Assembly: GCF_001039355.2 (NCBI RefSeq)
Contig: NW_019774947.1
Span: 372,001 to 436,000, forward strand
Origin: Lingula anatina
Lineage: Eukaryota > Brachiopoda > Lingulata > Lingulida > Lingulidae
Reading direction: 5' to 3'
DNA: 64,000 bases
Shown here: positions 42,501-46,849 of the stretch, in pieces
Layout of the letters: every line of letters begins with the position of its first letter
Position numbering within the stretch: the stretch's first letter is position 1
Translations under genes and position numbers: made by a program
The notes under the pieces: model-generated
What the model saw: the letters and a program-made list of their open reading frames with translations, nothing else
Told to the model about the DNA's origin: nothing
Database searches by the model: none

Positions 42501-45019
42501 GTAAAGAAGGTAGCATGCTACAAGACATTGGAGATATTATATTATAGCAATAAGTGGTCATGGCACAAAAATGTCTGCATTTTCTCTTTTAATTGAATCC
42601 AAGAGCACTCAGTTGTTATTTTGTCCGTGGACTTCTTCTCTTTCAGTCTTCTCTGTCATCCTTATCTCCTAAGCATGTGGAAGGATTATACTCATGAATA
42701 TGAAATTTATTAAAAACAACAAATTGAAAGTACCCAATGGACAAAAAGAATGCCTCTTTATCTTAACAAATTATTGAATGGTTTTTGTGGTATATAGCTA
42801 GGGCATGGCATCTTATACTCCAGATTGGCCAATAATCATCCAATCATAGATGAGTGGTGACTGCAGCCCTTTTTTTACCCAAAATATGCATGCAGTTTAT
42901 GATTGAGCCTGTATTTCTTTCCTGAATGAGAAATCAGTTTGGATTTGAAAATATTTCTTTCAAAATTGGTAAAATATTAAGACCGGCAATTTTTTATCTT
43001 TGAAGAAATTGCTGAGTTGGCATATTTGGCAGAAGAAGCAGAGTATATAAGCATAGAAGGTGAGATACAAGTATTATCTCCTCAGCTAGATTGAGCATTG
43101 AAATGTTTGAAACAGGGCAATAATGCTAAGCATGTGGGGAGTTCAATTAGGAAAAGTGATATATCCCATTGCGTTTGATAAATGTATATAATTTCTTCTC
43201 TGAAGCATTTCATGTTCCAATAAATTTAGTGAATAATCTTGCTGTTGCAATCAACTTACTGAAAAGCCCCATTTTCTCACTTTCTTTCATTCAGTTCATT
43301 GTACTTCAGTGTTGTCACAGTCATAACATCTTGGATATCAACACTAAAAAATAAAAAAAAAAAAGAAATAAAAATTGCTGTACTTCACAATTCTATCTCA
43401 CCTAACACATTTCCCCAGTGCAGTCACATCGGGCACTGCCTTATCTTATTCACTGTTTATATTCTACTTGAGCAGTGTATTCCACAAGACTGTAAGACCA
43501 GTAAGTTGACCTCATTTCTCTGCATCATGGAGGCCTTTCATTTGAATCTTTTGACTTTATGTTCAGTTCCTGGATAACAAACAGCATTTAGTTGCAGTTT
43601 CAGCTTTCTTTGATTTTGGTTACTGATTTGGGAGAGTTGCACATTTAGGGACGAGGAATATTAACGTAATGTTAGGTTTAAAAAATGATGATTTAGTTAT
43701 GTCAGGGAGGGATGAATGCATGAATTATGGCTTGGTAACAGGGACCCATGTACAGATGGTCAGGATTACTTTGCATATTTAGACTTTTGAAAATGTATTT
43801 TTTTATACAAGAATCGTCCTCAATGTTTTGGGAACCTGCATGTAGGAACAACAAATATGGGACATGATTACAATAAATGGACAGACACTGACATCAGATT
43901 GTCACAGTGTAATATCAATGCTGCCACAAAATTCTTAGAAAAAGACTTTTATTTAAATATCAGTCTTACTTGGTGGATAAAAAGCATGAGATTAGCATGA
44001 GTTATTAAAATTATTAGGGTTGTAACATTTTTCTTTCTCTTTTTTTTCATAATTATTATTTCTTTTTAATGCCTGGGTGTTAACTTTATTTCTAAAAGAA
44101 TTGTAATTTATGTGCTGCGTAAATGGGTTTTGACTAGAAAGGTCAGATTGTATTAGATATTGATTTAGGATATTTTTTACCCTGTCAGTAAGACGTATGA
44201 TAGTTGAACTGATAGGAAATGTAGTTCCACCTGACACCCCATGAATTCAATGTTATAGACCAAGTTTTGTAGATCAGTAAAATTACCCTTTGATAGTGTT
44301 CAGTAATGCAGATAGTTCTGTGATGTGTTTATAGTAGTATACTGGTCAGTGATCCCTAAGTCTAGTCTTTAATGAATCTTTTTTAAGCCAAGTAGTGTCA
44401 TGATATACAAGGCAGACCACCTGAGTTTTTTTTAAAAAAGTGCTTAAACTAAGTAAATTGGTTAAATTAACCTGGAATGTTTGGGAATAAAAGTTAAAAC
44501 CTCCCGTTCTCTTCCATGTTTCAGGTTATCACTACCTTCAGCAGCAACAGCAGTATCTTCAGTACCACCTCCGCCCACACCACCGTCCTCCCCTGCCAGA
44601 CTACCATGCAGCCACCCAGATGGCACAGCTGGCCAGACAGAAGCAGATGATCAGCAGGTCCCATTCCTTTGAAGGGGTGCCAGGTTGTTATGTGGAAGAT
44701 GATGAGGATGAAGGGGAACTTGTTGATGATGGTGAGTTGAGTTTGAGATGGTGTGGATTTGCGTGGATGTTTGCTGTTGAGATATCACGTGTTTTGCATC
44801 AAATGGTGACAAGTGCCAGACCAAACTAGAAAGAAAGAAATAGTCATTATTTTTTGTATATTAGAAAAAATATTTGAATAAAATAGTATTAATTGGCCCT
44901 TAACTACTATGAAATTGAACTTGCACAAATAAAAAAAACTGCTTGCTTTAATTTTTAAAATGGTGAACTGACCCTTCTTATTTGTTATTTCAGAAGAAGA
45001 GCAAGTTTCTGCTGTATGA
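1618..45019 (+). CDS. RAPGEF2: Rap guanine-nucleotide exchange factor, RAPGEF2/6 (PDZ-GEF) type, 5' partial, 28 exons
   Basis: Exchange factor predicted to load GTP on Rap GTPases at membranes and junctions. Joined exons: 1618-1693, 7921-8076, 21966-22193, 28222-28326, 29368-29558, 32432-32549, 32851-32955, 33242-33406, 33746-33853, 34059-34262, 34454-34562, 34847-35099, 35367-35619, 35981-36045, 36373-36480, 36856-37090, 37443-37542, 37811-37938, 38213-38296, 38662-38808, 39221-39355, 39626-39725, 39961-40047, 40374-40598, 41087-41257, 41494-41562, 44525-44731, 44994-45019. All phases agree, giving about 1318 residues. Order in the partial protein: linker (1-153), cNMP-binding-like domain (about 180-300), RasGEF_N (about 327-440), PDZ (about 447-521), RA (about 663-750), RasGEF (about 755-985), low-complexity tail, C-terminal EQVSAV. 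The domain order and many blocks ([64 protein letters not shown]) match vertebrate RAPGEF2 as I remember it. The first cNMP-binding domain and start codon lie upstream of the window. The tail is shorter than in vertebrates. RAPGEF2 versus RAPGEF6 cannot be separated for an invertebrate pro-orthologue. Confidence 0.95.
1726..2100. repeat. 51-bp minisatellite array, about 7 copies
   Basis: Consensus of 51 bp starting ACACCTAACACAATG. On the complement the unit divides into three diverged 17-mers (ATGTGTAAGATGTGACA, CTGTGTTACATATAACA, TTGTGTTAGGTGTACCA). Because 51 is divisible by 3 it makes a spurious long open frame. It starts 33 bp after the donor of exon A. Confidence 0.93.
2101..6805 (+). 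other. RAPGEF intron, no recognised feature
   Basis: Between exon A and the duplicated segment. Only short open frames. A slightly GC-richer patch at 5060-5420 has an open frame but no splice sites or known motif. Confidence 0.6.
6806..7252. repeat. 37-bp minisatellite array, about 12 copies
   Basis: Unit CCTAACACACTGAGTGTAAC then AACCACAACCTGTTACA, with variants ACTTATAGTAAC. Each unit holds one match to the 17-mer family (complement AGTGTGTTAGGTGTAAC) plus a 20-bp spacer. Confidence 0.93.
7921..8076 (+). CDS. RAPGEF2: RAPGEF exon B: inter-domain linker (copy 1 of a duplicated segment)
   Basis: Acceptor ttcttcag-like (tgtcttcag) at 7912-7920, donor gtatat at 8077. The 52 codons start [10 protein letters not shown], equivalent to the vertebrate VDY that follows LEPSEMIV, and end GPLDQ in phase 0. 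A (GA)n tract starts six bases after the donor. A second copy with only silent changes lies at 11448-11603. Confidence 0.85.
8083..8142. repeat. (GA)n microsatellite after exon B
   Basis: Starts 6 bp after the donor of exon B; about 60 bp here and about 29 bp in the other copy at 11609-11637. Confidence 0.95.
10491..10491. other. Assembly join (single N)
   Basis: One ambiguous base between two copies of a repeated segment. The sequence jumps from the end of copy 1 into the middle of a minisatellite unit. Confidence 0.85.
10492..10777. repeat. 37-bp minisatellite array, second copy (about 8 units)
   Basis: Same unit as 6806-7252. It begins directly after the N at 10491 in mid-unit, so the array is cut by the contig join. 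Confidence 0.93.
11448..11603 (+). CDS. RAPGEF2: Second copy of RAPGEF exon B, probable allelic/assembly duplicate
   Basis: Same 156-bp exon with acceptor and donor intact. The two differences I see from 7921-8076 are both synonymous (CGC to CGA in Arg; CTC to CTG in Leu). Inclusion of both copies would be in frame and would repeat 52 residues, but the single N at 10491 and allele-like divergence of the flanks suggest a haplotype duplicate, not a second exon. Confidence 0.6.
12024..12360. mobile_element. 337-bp MITE with 16-bp perfect inverted repeats
   Basis: AGGGATAATAACTCTT at 12024-12039 is the exact reverse complement of 12345-12360. TTAA flanks both ends (12020-12023 and 12361-12364) and occurs once at the empty site in the other copy (8523-8526), so the insertion and target duplication can be seen directly. 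No coding frame of note inside. TTAA suggests a piggyBac-type source; a TA target with 17-bp TIRs fits equally. Confidence 0.9.
14327..16201 (+). other. Unique sequence upstream of the candidate alternative first exon
   Basis: Follows the second duplicated copy. Could hold the promoter and 5' leader of the alternative first exon, but no core promoter motif is clear. The open frame at 14704-15030 shows no family motif. Confidence 0.4.
16202..16555 (+). CDS. RAPGEF2: Putative alternative first exon of RAPGEF with membrane-anchor-like N-terminus
   Basis: Open frame from ATG 16202 to a donor gtaaat at 16556, 118 codons, ending in phase 0, which suits the next exon at 21966. ATG has A at -3 and an in-frame TAG 15 bases upstream. 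Residues 2-20 are almost all hydrophobic (five Val in a row near the start), then HRIN. Residues 30-45 and 45-60 are a tandem repeat ([10 protein letters not shown] / [10 protein letters not shown]). Then come prolines, LPRDFTTL (85-92), and an acidic serine stretch SELSESEDD typical of linkers in this family. Vertebrate RAPGEF2 also has an isoform whose distinct first exon joins at this linker. No cDNA can be checked here, so the link to RAPGEF is inference. Confidence 0.5.
16588..16678. repeat. 17-bp minisatellite array
   Basis: Repeated GTGTGTTGGGTGTGACA with diverged copies at either side. Begins about 30 bp after the donor of the candidate alternative first exon. Confidence 0.9.
17252..17306. 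repeat. (CT)n microsatellite ending in a four-N gap
   Basis: About 50 bases of CT followed by NNNN at 17303-17306, so the true length is unknown. Confidence 0.95.
21604..21653. repeat. (AT)n microsatellite
   Basis: About 50 bases of pure AT in the RAPGEF intron before exon C. Confidence 0.95.
21966..22193 (+). CDS. RAPGEF2: RAPGEF exon C: acidic serine-rich linker
   Basis: Acceptor ttttcag ends at 21965; donor gtattg at 22194. The 76 codons start LPQELQG and include [13 protein letters not shown] and [19 protein letters not shown], closely like the vertebrate linker DMDLSGLPETAVDSEDD. Phase 0 to 0. Local codon composition is clearly more GC-rich than the flanking introns. Confidence 0.9.
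22231..22286. repeat. (CT)n microsatellite after exon C
   Basis: About 55 bases of TC repeat starting 37 bp after the donor of exon C. Confidence 0.95.
24124..25422. mobile_element. 1.3-kb non-autonomous hAT-like DNA transposon
   Basis: CAGTGTTTCCCCTG at 24124-24137 is the exact reverse complement of 25409-25422. TTGCA flanks both ends (24119-24123 and 25423-25427). CAGTGTTTCC ends are typical of hAT elements, though 5 bp is shorter than their usual 8-bp target duplication. It lies in the RAPGEF intron between exons C and D. No transposase frame is visible. The 3' part has CpG-rich subterminal repeats (GCGAGGCG). Confidence 0.8.
25428..28221 (+). other. RAPGEF intron between the hAT-like element and exon D
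   Basis: AT-rich, one (TA)n tract, no exon or element recognised before the duplicated 2240-bp segment begins at 27962. Confidence 0.6.
25923..25962. repeat. (TA)n microsatellite
   Basis: About 40 bases of pure TA in the intron before exon D. Confidence 0.95.
28222..28326 (+). CDS. RAPGEF2: RAPGEF exon D: helical lead-in to second cNMP-binding domain
   Basis: 35 codons, [16 protein letters not shown] then [18 protein letters not shown]. This matches the vertebrate block RDIVRDCLEKDP..RTDDDIEQLLEFMHQLP. Acceptor ttttccag, donor gtgagt at 28327, phase 0 to 0. Repeated at 30463-30567. Confidence 0.93.
29368..29558 (+). CDS. RAPGEF2: RAPGEF exon E: second cNMP-binding domain, N-terminal half
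   Basis: Encodes [19 protein letters not shown], then [19 protein letters not shown], to QLQMGD, ending with AG in phase 2 before gtcagt at 29559. Clear match to the RAPGEF2/6 cyclic-nucleotide-binding-like fold. Repeated at 31609-31799. Confidence 0.95.
30202..30202. other. Assembly join (single N)
   Basis: One ambiguous base after the first ten bases of exon F; the sequence then returns to the start of the 2240-bp segment. Confidence 0.9.
30463..30567 (+). CDS. RAPGEF2: Duplicate of RAPGEF exon D (assembly artefact likely)
   Basis: Apparently identical to 28222-28326, offset 2241, within the 2240-bp repeated segment that follows the single N at 30202. Splicing exon E (phase 2) into this copy (phase 0) would shift the frame, so both sets cannot be used in series. 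Confidence 0.8.
31609..31799 (+). CDS. RAPGEF2: Duplicate of RAPGEF exon E (assembly artefact likely)
   Basis: Apparently identical to 29368-29558, offset 2241. One of the two copies is the true exon joined to 32432. The other probably arises from overlapping contigs that were not merged. Confidence 0.8.
32432..32549 (+). CDS. RAPGEF2: RAPGEF exon F: cNMP-binding-like domain, phosphate-cassette half
   Basis: Starts with T to complete Ser, then [19 protein letters not shown] and [19 protein letters not shown]; donor gtaaga at 32550. The position of the canonical FGE glutamate is Ile and there is no PRAA-type arginine, so cAMP binding is unlikely, as known for RAPGEF2. A truncated copy of the acceptor and the first ten exon bases sits at 30191-30201 just before the N. 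Confidence 0.95.
32851..32955 (+). CDS. RAPGEF2: RAPGEF exon G: link from cNMP-like domain to RasGEF_N
   Basis: 35 codons, [20 protein letters not shown] then RKGSIVIR; acceptor tgctgtttag, donor gtgagt at 32956. Matches the vertebrate segment EEGEIVMVKE...TRKGHIVIK. Confidence 0.92.
33242..33406 (+). CDS. RAPGEF2: RAPGEF exon H: RasGEF N-terminal domain
   Basis: 55 codons including [20 protein letters not shown] and [18 protein letters not shown], the RasGEF_N signature. Phase 0 to 0, donor gtaggt at 33407. A long (TTTA)n microsatellite starts about 32 bases after the donor. Confidence 0.96.
33439..33511. repeat. (TTTA)n microsatellite after exon H
   Basis: About 18 tetranucleotide units starting 32 bp after the donor of exon H. 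Confidence 0.95.
33746..33853 (+). CDS. RAPGEF2: RAPGEF exon I: RasGEF_N continuation
   Basis: 36 codons [20 protein letters not shown] to FEIMLERE, nearly identical to vertebrate [20 protein letters not shown]. Acceptor atgtcag, donor gtaagt at 33854. Confidence 0.96.
34059..34262 (+). CDS. RAPGEF2: RAPGEF exon J: RasGEF_N end and first half of PDZ
   Basis: 68 codons: [20 protein letters not shown], then [20 protein letters not shown] and [11 protein letters not shown]. The second part is the PDZ carboxylate-loop half with the typical AGL.RGDQ turn. Donor gtaagc at 34263. Three 17-bp minisatellite monomers follow the donor directly. Confidence 0.96.
34278..34330. repeat. Three 17-bp minisatellite monomers after exon J
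   Basis: CTGTGCTGGTGTAACA, TTGTGTTGGCTGAGACA, GTGTGTTAGATGTGACA in tandem, 15 bp after the splice donor at 34263. Confidence 0.85.
34454..34562 (+). CDS. RAPGEF2: RAPGEF exon K: second half of PDZ
   Basis: [20 protein letters not shown] then [14 protein letters not shown] plus one base (phase 1). ILEVNG and the LSISVK strand complete the PDZ fold. Donor gtgagt at 34563. Confidence 0.95.
34847..35099 (+). CDS. RAPGEF2: RAPGEF exon L: linker after PDZ
   Basis: Begins [19 protein letters not shown], matching vertebrate VFKELL after the PDZ, then a basic linker [20 protein letters not shown] and [11 protein letters not shown]. Ends in phase 2 at donor gtatgt 35100. Confidence 0.93.
35367..35619 (+). 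CDS. RAPGEF2: RAPGEF exon M: Ser/Gln-rich linker and start of RA domain
   Basis: Low-complexity [19 protein letters not shown], then [12 protein letters not shown] and [20 protein letters not shown], the first strands of the Ras-association domain (vertebrate DQVLRVFKADQQSRY). Donor gtaagt at 35620, phase 0. Confidence 0.93.
35981..36045 (+). CDS. RAPGEF2: RAPGEF exon N: RA domain helix
   Basis: [20 protein letters not shown] plus S and two bases, matching vertebrate TTAKEVVIQAIREF. Acceptor gttctag, donor gtaaat at 36046. Confidence 0.93.
36373..36480 (+). CDS. RAPGEF2: RAPGEF exon O: RA domain, second half
   Basis: Reads [20 protein letters not shown] then LPERINLNG, matching vertebrate [20 protein letters not shown]. 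I chose the acceptor ctactgtag (36364-36372) because it gives exactly the vertebrate loop length. A second acceptor, aattcag ending at 36351, would add 7 codons in frame. Ends in phase 2 before gtagga at 36481. Confidence 0.88.
36856..37090 (+). CDS. RAPGEF2: RAPGEF exon P: start of RasGEF catalytic domain
   Basis: [20 protein letters not shown], then [20 protein letters not shown] and [18 protein letters not shown], to FQE. This is the start of the Cdc25-homology domain. Phase 0 at donor gtgaga 37091. Confidence 0.96.
37443..37542 (+). CDS. RAPGEF2: RAPGEF exon Q: RasGEF catalytic domain
   Basis: [20 protein letters not shown] then [13 protein letters not shown], matching vertebrate [20 protein letters not shown]. 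Acceptor gttccag, donor gtgagt at 37543, phase 1. Confidence 0.96.
37811..37938 (+). CDS. RAPGEF2: RAPGEF exon R: RasGEF catalytic core
   Basis: [20 protein letters not shown] then [29 protein letters not shown] and RL..TW..LP are the core helical-hairpin-region signatures of Rap/Ras exchange factors. Donor gtcagt at 37939. Confidence 0.97.
38213..38296 (+). CDS. RAPGEF2: RAPGEF exon S: RasGEF catalytic domain
   Basis: 28 codons [20 protein letters not shown] to VQPPL, matching vertebrate [16 protein letters not shown]. Phase 0 to 0, donor gtaagt at 38297. Confidence 0.96.
38662..38808 (+). CDS. RAPGEF2: RAPGEF exon T: RasGEF catalytic domain, PFLG-equivalent block
   Basis: [20 protein letters not shown] then [20 protein letters not shown]. 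The P.FP..KDLTF..GN block and [10 protein letters not shown] close the catalytic fold. Donor gtaagt at 38809. Confidence 0.97.
39045..39232 (+). repeat. 48-bp tandem repeat x4 carrying splice-acceptor copies
   Basis: Unit of the form CTTTTCTAAGAATTATTTTA then ATTGGTTATTTTCCAGGATT. AGs at 39077, 39124, 39172 and 39220; the last is the acceptor of exon U, and the repeat runs about 12 bp into the exon. Confidence 0.9.
39221..39355 (+). CDS. RAPGEF2: RAPGEF exon U: start of C-terminal tail
   Basis: [20 protein letters not shown], then a basic patch [19 protein letters not shown], equivalent to vertebrate MDPALMF...KKRVRRSSFLNAKKLYED. The RRNST site could be a basophilic kinase target. Its acceptor is the last of four tandem 48-bp repeats. 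Donor gtacat at 39356. Confidence 0.92.
39626..39725 (+). CDS. RAPGEF2: RAPGEF exon V: C-terminal tail, conserved helix
   Basis: [20 protein letters not shown] then LSLQCEP, matching vertebrate ARKVKQYLSNLELEMDEE..LSLQCEP. Acceptor cccattag, donor gtgagt at 39726, phase 1. Confidence 0.93.
39961..40047 (+). CDS. RAPGEF2: RAPGEF exon W: proline-rich tail
   Basis: [20 protein letters not shown] then NANLGPKF; acceptor cccctgcag, donor gtaagt at 40048. The acceptor/donor phases fit exon V and exon X. Confidence 0.88.
40374..40598 (+). CDS. RAPGEF2: RAPGEF exon X: C-terminal tail
   Basis: [20 protein letters not shown] matches vertebrate GINSPQALKKILSLSEE. The rest is a proline, serine and histidine rich linker ([20 protein letters not shown]). 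Donor gtaagg at 40599, phase 1. Confidence 0.9.
41087..41257 (+). CDS. RAPGEF2: RAPGEF exon Y: Ser/His-rich tail with duplicated 3' end
   Basis: [20 protein letters not shown] then [19 protein letters not shown], like vertebrate [21 protein letters not shown]. Ends in phase 1 at donor gtaagt 41258. The last part of the exon and its donor are repeated 51 bp downstream (second donor 41309), allowing a 17-codon longer form. Confidence 0.88.
41210..41357 (+). repeat. 51-bp tandem repeat x3 carrying splice-donor copies
   Basis: Unit contains CCCCGCCTTCACAGAGGCAT and CTGTCCAATCAGCACAGTAA. Copy 1 is the 3' end of exon Y, copy 2 keeps a full gtaagt donor at 41309, and copy 3 has lost it. Confidence 0.92.
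41494..41562 (+). CDS. RAPGEF2: RAPGEF exon Z: tail
   Basis: [20 protein letters not shown] then NSQ plus one base (phase 1). Acceptor tctttgcag, donor gtacga at 41563. Assigned from phase, spacing and composition; the tail is not conserved enough to confirm by similarity. Confidence 0.75.
42486..42509 (+). CDS. RAPGEF2: Candidate 24-nt RAPGEF microexon
   Basis: Acceptor with a pyrimidine tract ending tttgctgtacag (ag 42484-42485) and donor gtagca at 42510. Phase 1 to 1, so it could be added between exon Z and the exon at 44525, inserting [11 protein letters not shown] just upstream of the acceptor is a feature of neural microexons in vertebrates. Prediction only. Confidence 0.35.
43006..43059 (+). 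CDS. RAPGEF2: Candidate 54-nt RAPGEF cassette exon
   Basis: Acceptor tttttatctttgaag (ends 43005) and donor gtgaga at 43060. Phase 1 to 1 with no stop; would insert [18 protein letters not shown]. The peptide has no composition bias typical of intron translation in this window. Prediction only. Confidence 0.35.
44525..44731 (+). CDS. RAPGEF2: RAPGEF exon AA: tail
   Basis: [20 protein letters not shown] then [20 protein letters not shown] and [10 protein letters not shown], then an acidic stretch [18 protein letters not shown] matches vertebrate KPPDYNVALQRS and the acidic run matches EEDEDE. Donor gtgagt at 44732. Confidence 0.93.
44994..45019 (+). CDS. RAPGEF2: RAPGEF terminal coding exon, PDZ ligand
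   Basis: After acceptor tttcag (ends 44993) the frame reads EEEQVSAV then TGA at 45017-45019. The last residues QVSAV equal those of vertebrate RAPGEF2, a class I PDZ ligand (S at -2, V at 0), which confirms the stop. Confidence 0.95.
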
Positions 45020-46560
45020 TAGGAGGCTATTGGTGTTCTCTCCGCGACTTCTCCAAACTATGGCAGACCACGCGTGCTGAAACAACTGCATTTAGACGAG
45101 CTGCTGACATAACAGACTGCTGAAGACTTGCAGAATCACTGTCACCACCAGCAGGTGCCAAACTCTTACCCCCAGATGTTATCTCTGGTTCATAGACATT
45201 GCTTTGATCTGTAACAAACACTTGAACAAATCTACGGAGGGATGTTCCTGTAGATCTTTACTGCCTTGACAAACCAACTGGAAGTTGCCTATACTGGTTT
45301 GACTGGTTGTGAGAGACATTGTTCTGGTCACACCTAACACATTCATTATTCTAGTGGTATTGATGATTGACATTCAGTCAGTGTGTCCAGGGTCTCAGTG
45401 GAATATGACTAAAGCTCACAGTGGAAATGTCCATGTGCCAATGACTGGTGTAGAATGCCAGCAGAGTCAGTTATTACATGCTGACAACTTATCACTGGCA
45501 GTATGAGTTGATGTGATGACTTGGTTAATACTGTCATACTTTTAATTGTGTGATGGATGGTTTATTTTTTATTTGTCACCCTAGGTGCCAAAAGAAATGA
45601 AGTGCTTAAAGGGAATCATTTCTGTATTCTCCACTAGGCGGGGCTCACTTTTGCCCAAGAAGAGCCTGTCAAAAGATTTCTACTTATTAAGGCAAACACT
45701 TACATAGGCCTTACACTTAATGCATTGTGATAACAATGTTTAAAAATTGTGGTTAAGAACAATATTCAGTGGCAAGGAATTACCATTACATTTAAGAGGT
45801 GGACATTAATTTTAAAAATATGTGTGCCGACTTGGTAACTTCAGACTCTGAAATTATGTAACCGGTGATTAGATTGATTTGATCACACTGGTGGTAAAAA
45901 CTTTTTAAATTTTACAGTCAGATGAGACTGTGGCTGACTGACAATAGTGATGTGAAAGTGGCAGCCCTCTAGTATTACGTACATGCTTAGGTCGGTGAGA
46001 TTTCAGTCAAGAGAGGGTAAGGTACCGACGGCTTGTACTTTGTTTTAGTCTACTTAAGTAGAGACCTGTGGTTTGAAAAGTGACTATTTGAAACAGAGGT
46101 GTAAATGACTTGAACTACATAAATCATGGAGATAAAGAGTTGTGATGAGGGATTTTTGTGAATCATCGAAAAAGTGTAAATTGTATTACTTATAAATCTT
46201 TAGTAAAGAAATGGTGTGACTGAGGAAAAGATCTCATTTGTATAAAAAATTTCACGTTTTTTTACTCACAGAGTTCTTCACGAAAGGTGCTGTGTCTAGT
46301 AGACCATTTAGTGTCACTGTGCTTTTATTTGACAAGTGTGATATGTGGCAGAAAGCACTGTACTGTAATCTTTTATATAGATGACTTCTCTTACCTTGGT
46401 CCCTGCTGTGTTAGGTAGGGACTTTTAAAGGCAGACTTCATTTATTCCCTTATTTAAGTAGATTTTTAATGGCATCTGCCACCCAGCACAGGACTATGAA
46501 TGGATTGTGTAAATATTGAACATCTAGATCATGTCTAAATAAATCAGATGTGATTTGTTT
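45020..46560 (+). other. RAPGEF2: RAPGEF 3' untranslated region (approximate end)
   Basis: No further coding potential after TGA 45019. An AATAAA at 46538-46543 would place cleavage near 46560; a second AATAAA at 46752-46757 could give a slightly longer form. One isolated 17-mer minisatellite monomer (complement strand) is at about 45331-45345. Confidence 0.6.
46538..46543 (+). terminator. Polyadenylation signal of the RAPGEF gene
   Basis: Canonical AATAAA about 1.5 kb after the stop codon, followed by a T/G-rich stretch (tgatttgttttg). Confidence 0.5.
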
Positions 46561-46843
46561 TGAAAGAAAAACTTTTGTTGTCTTCAGTGTACAGATGGCT
46601 CAGGATCTTTGGGAATTGTTAGAAGTAAATTTTGGGGAGGGTGGATGCTCAAAGAGCTGGGTTCCCCTATAGACATGGAAATTTCAACTTGTCAACTGCT
46701 GCTGGTACAAGAATATATTAAATGTCTGTTGCACTCCTGTCCATCAGGGAAAATAAAACAAGATATTGAAAAATCAACTTCACCTGATTTTCAAAAAGAA
46801 ACTCATTTTAAAAAACAGAATCCATCAATTTTGAAATCATGCT

Positions 46844-46849
46844 TTTATT
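46844..46849 (-). terminator. Possible polyadenylation signal of the PIK3AP1-like gene
   Basis: Plus-strand TTTATT, i.e. AATAAA on the minus strand, about 2 kb after the minus-strand stop. If used, the two genes' 3' ends lie about 50-270 bp apart without overlap. Confidence 0.4.

Larger units (their letters stand above)
41563..44524 (+). other. Longest intron in the 3' half of RAPGEF
   Basis: About 3 kb. Contains the two candidate cassette exons at 42486-42509 and 43006-43059 and an isolated 17-mer monomer near 43400. Otherwise AT-rich and featureless. Confidence 0.6.
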
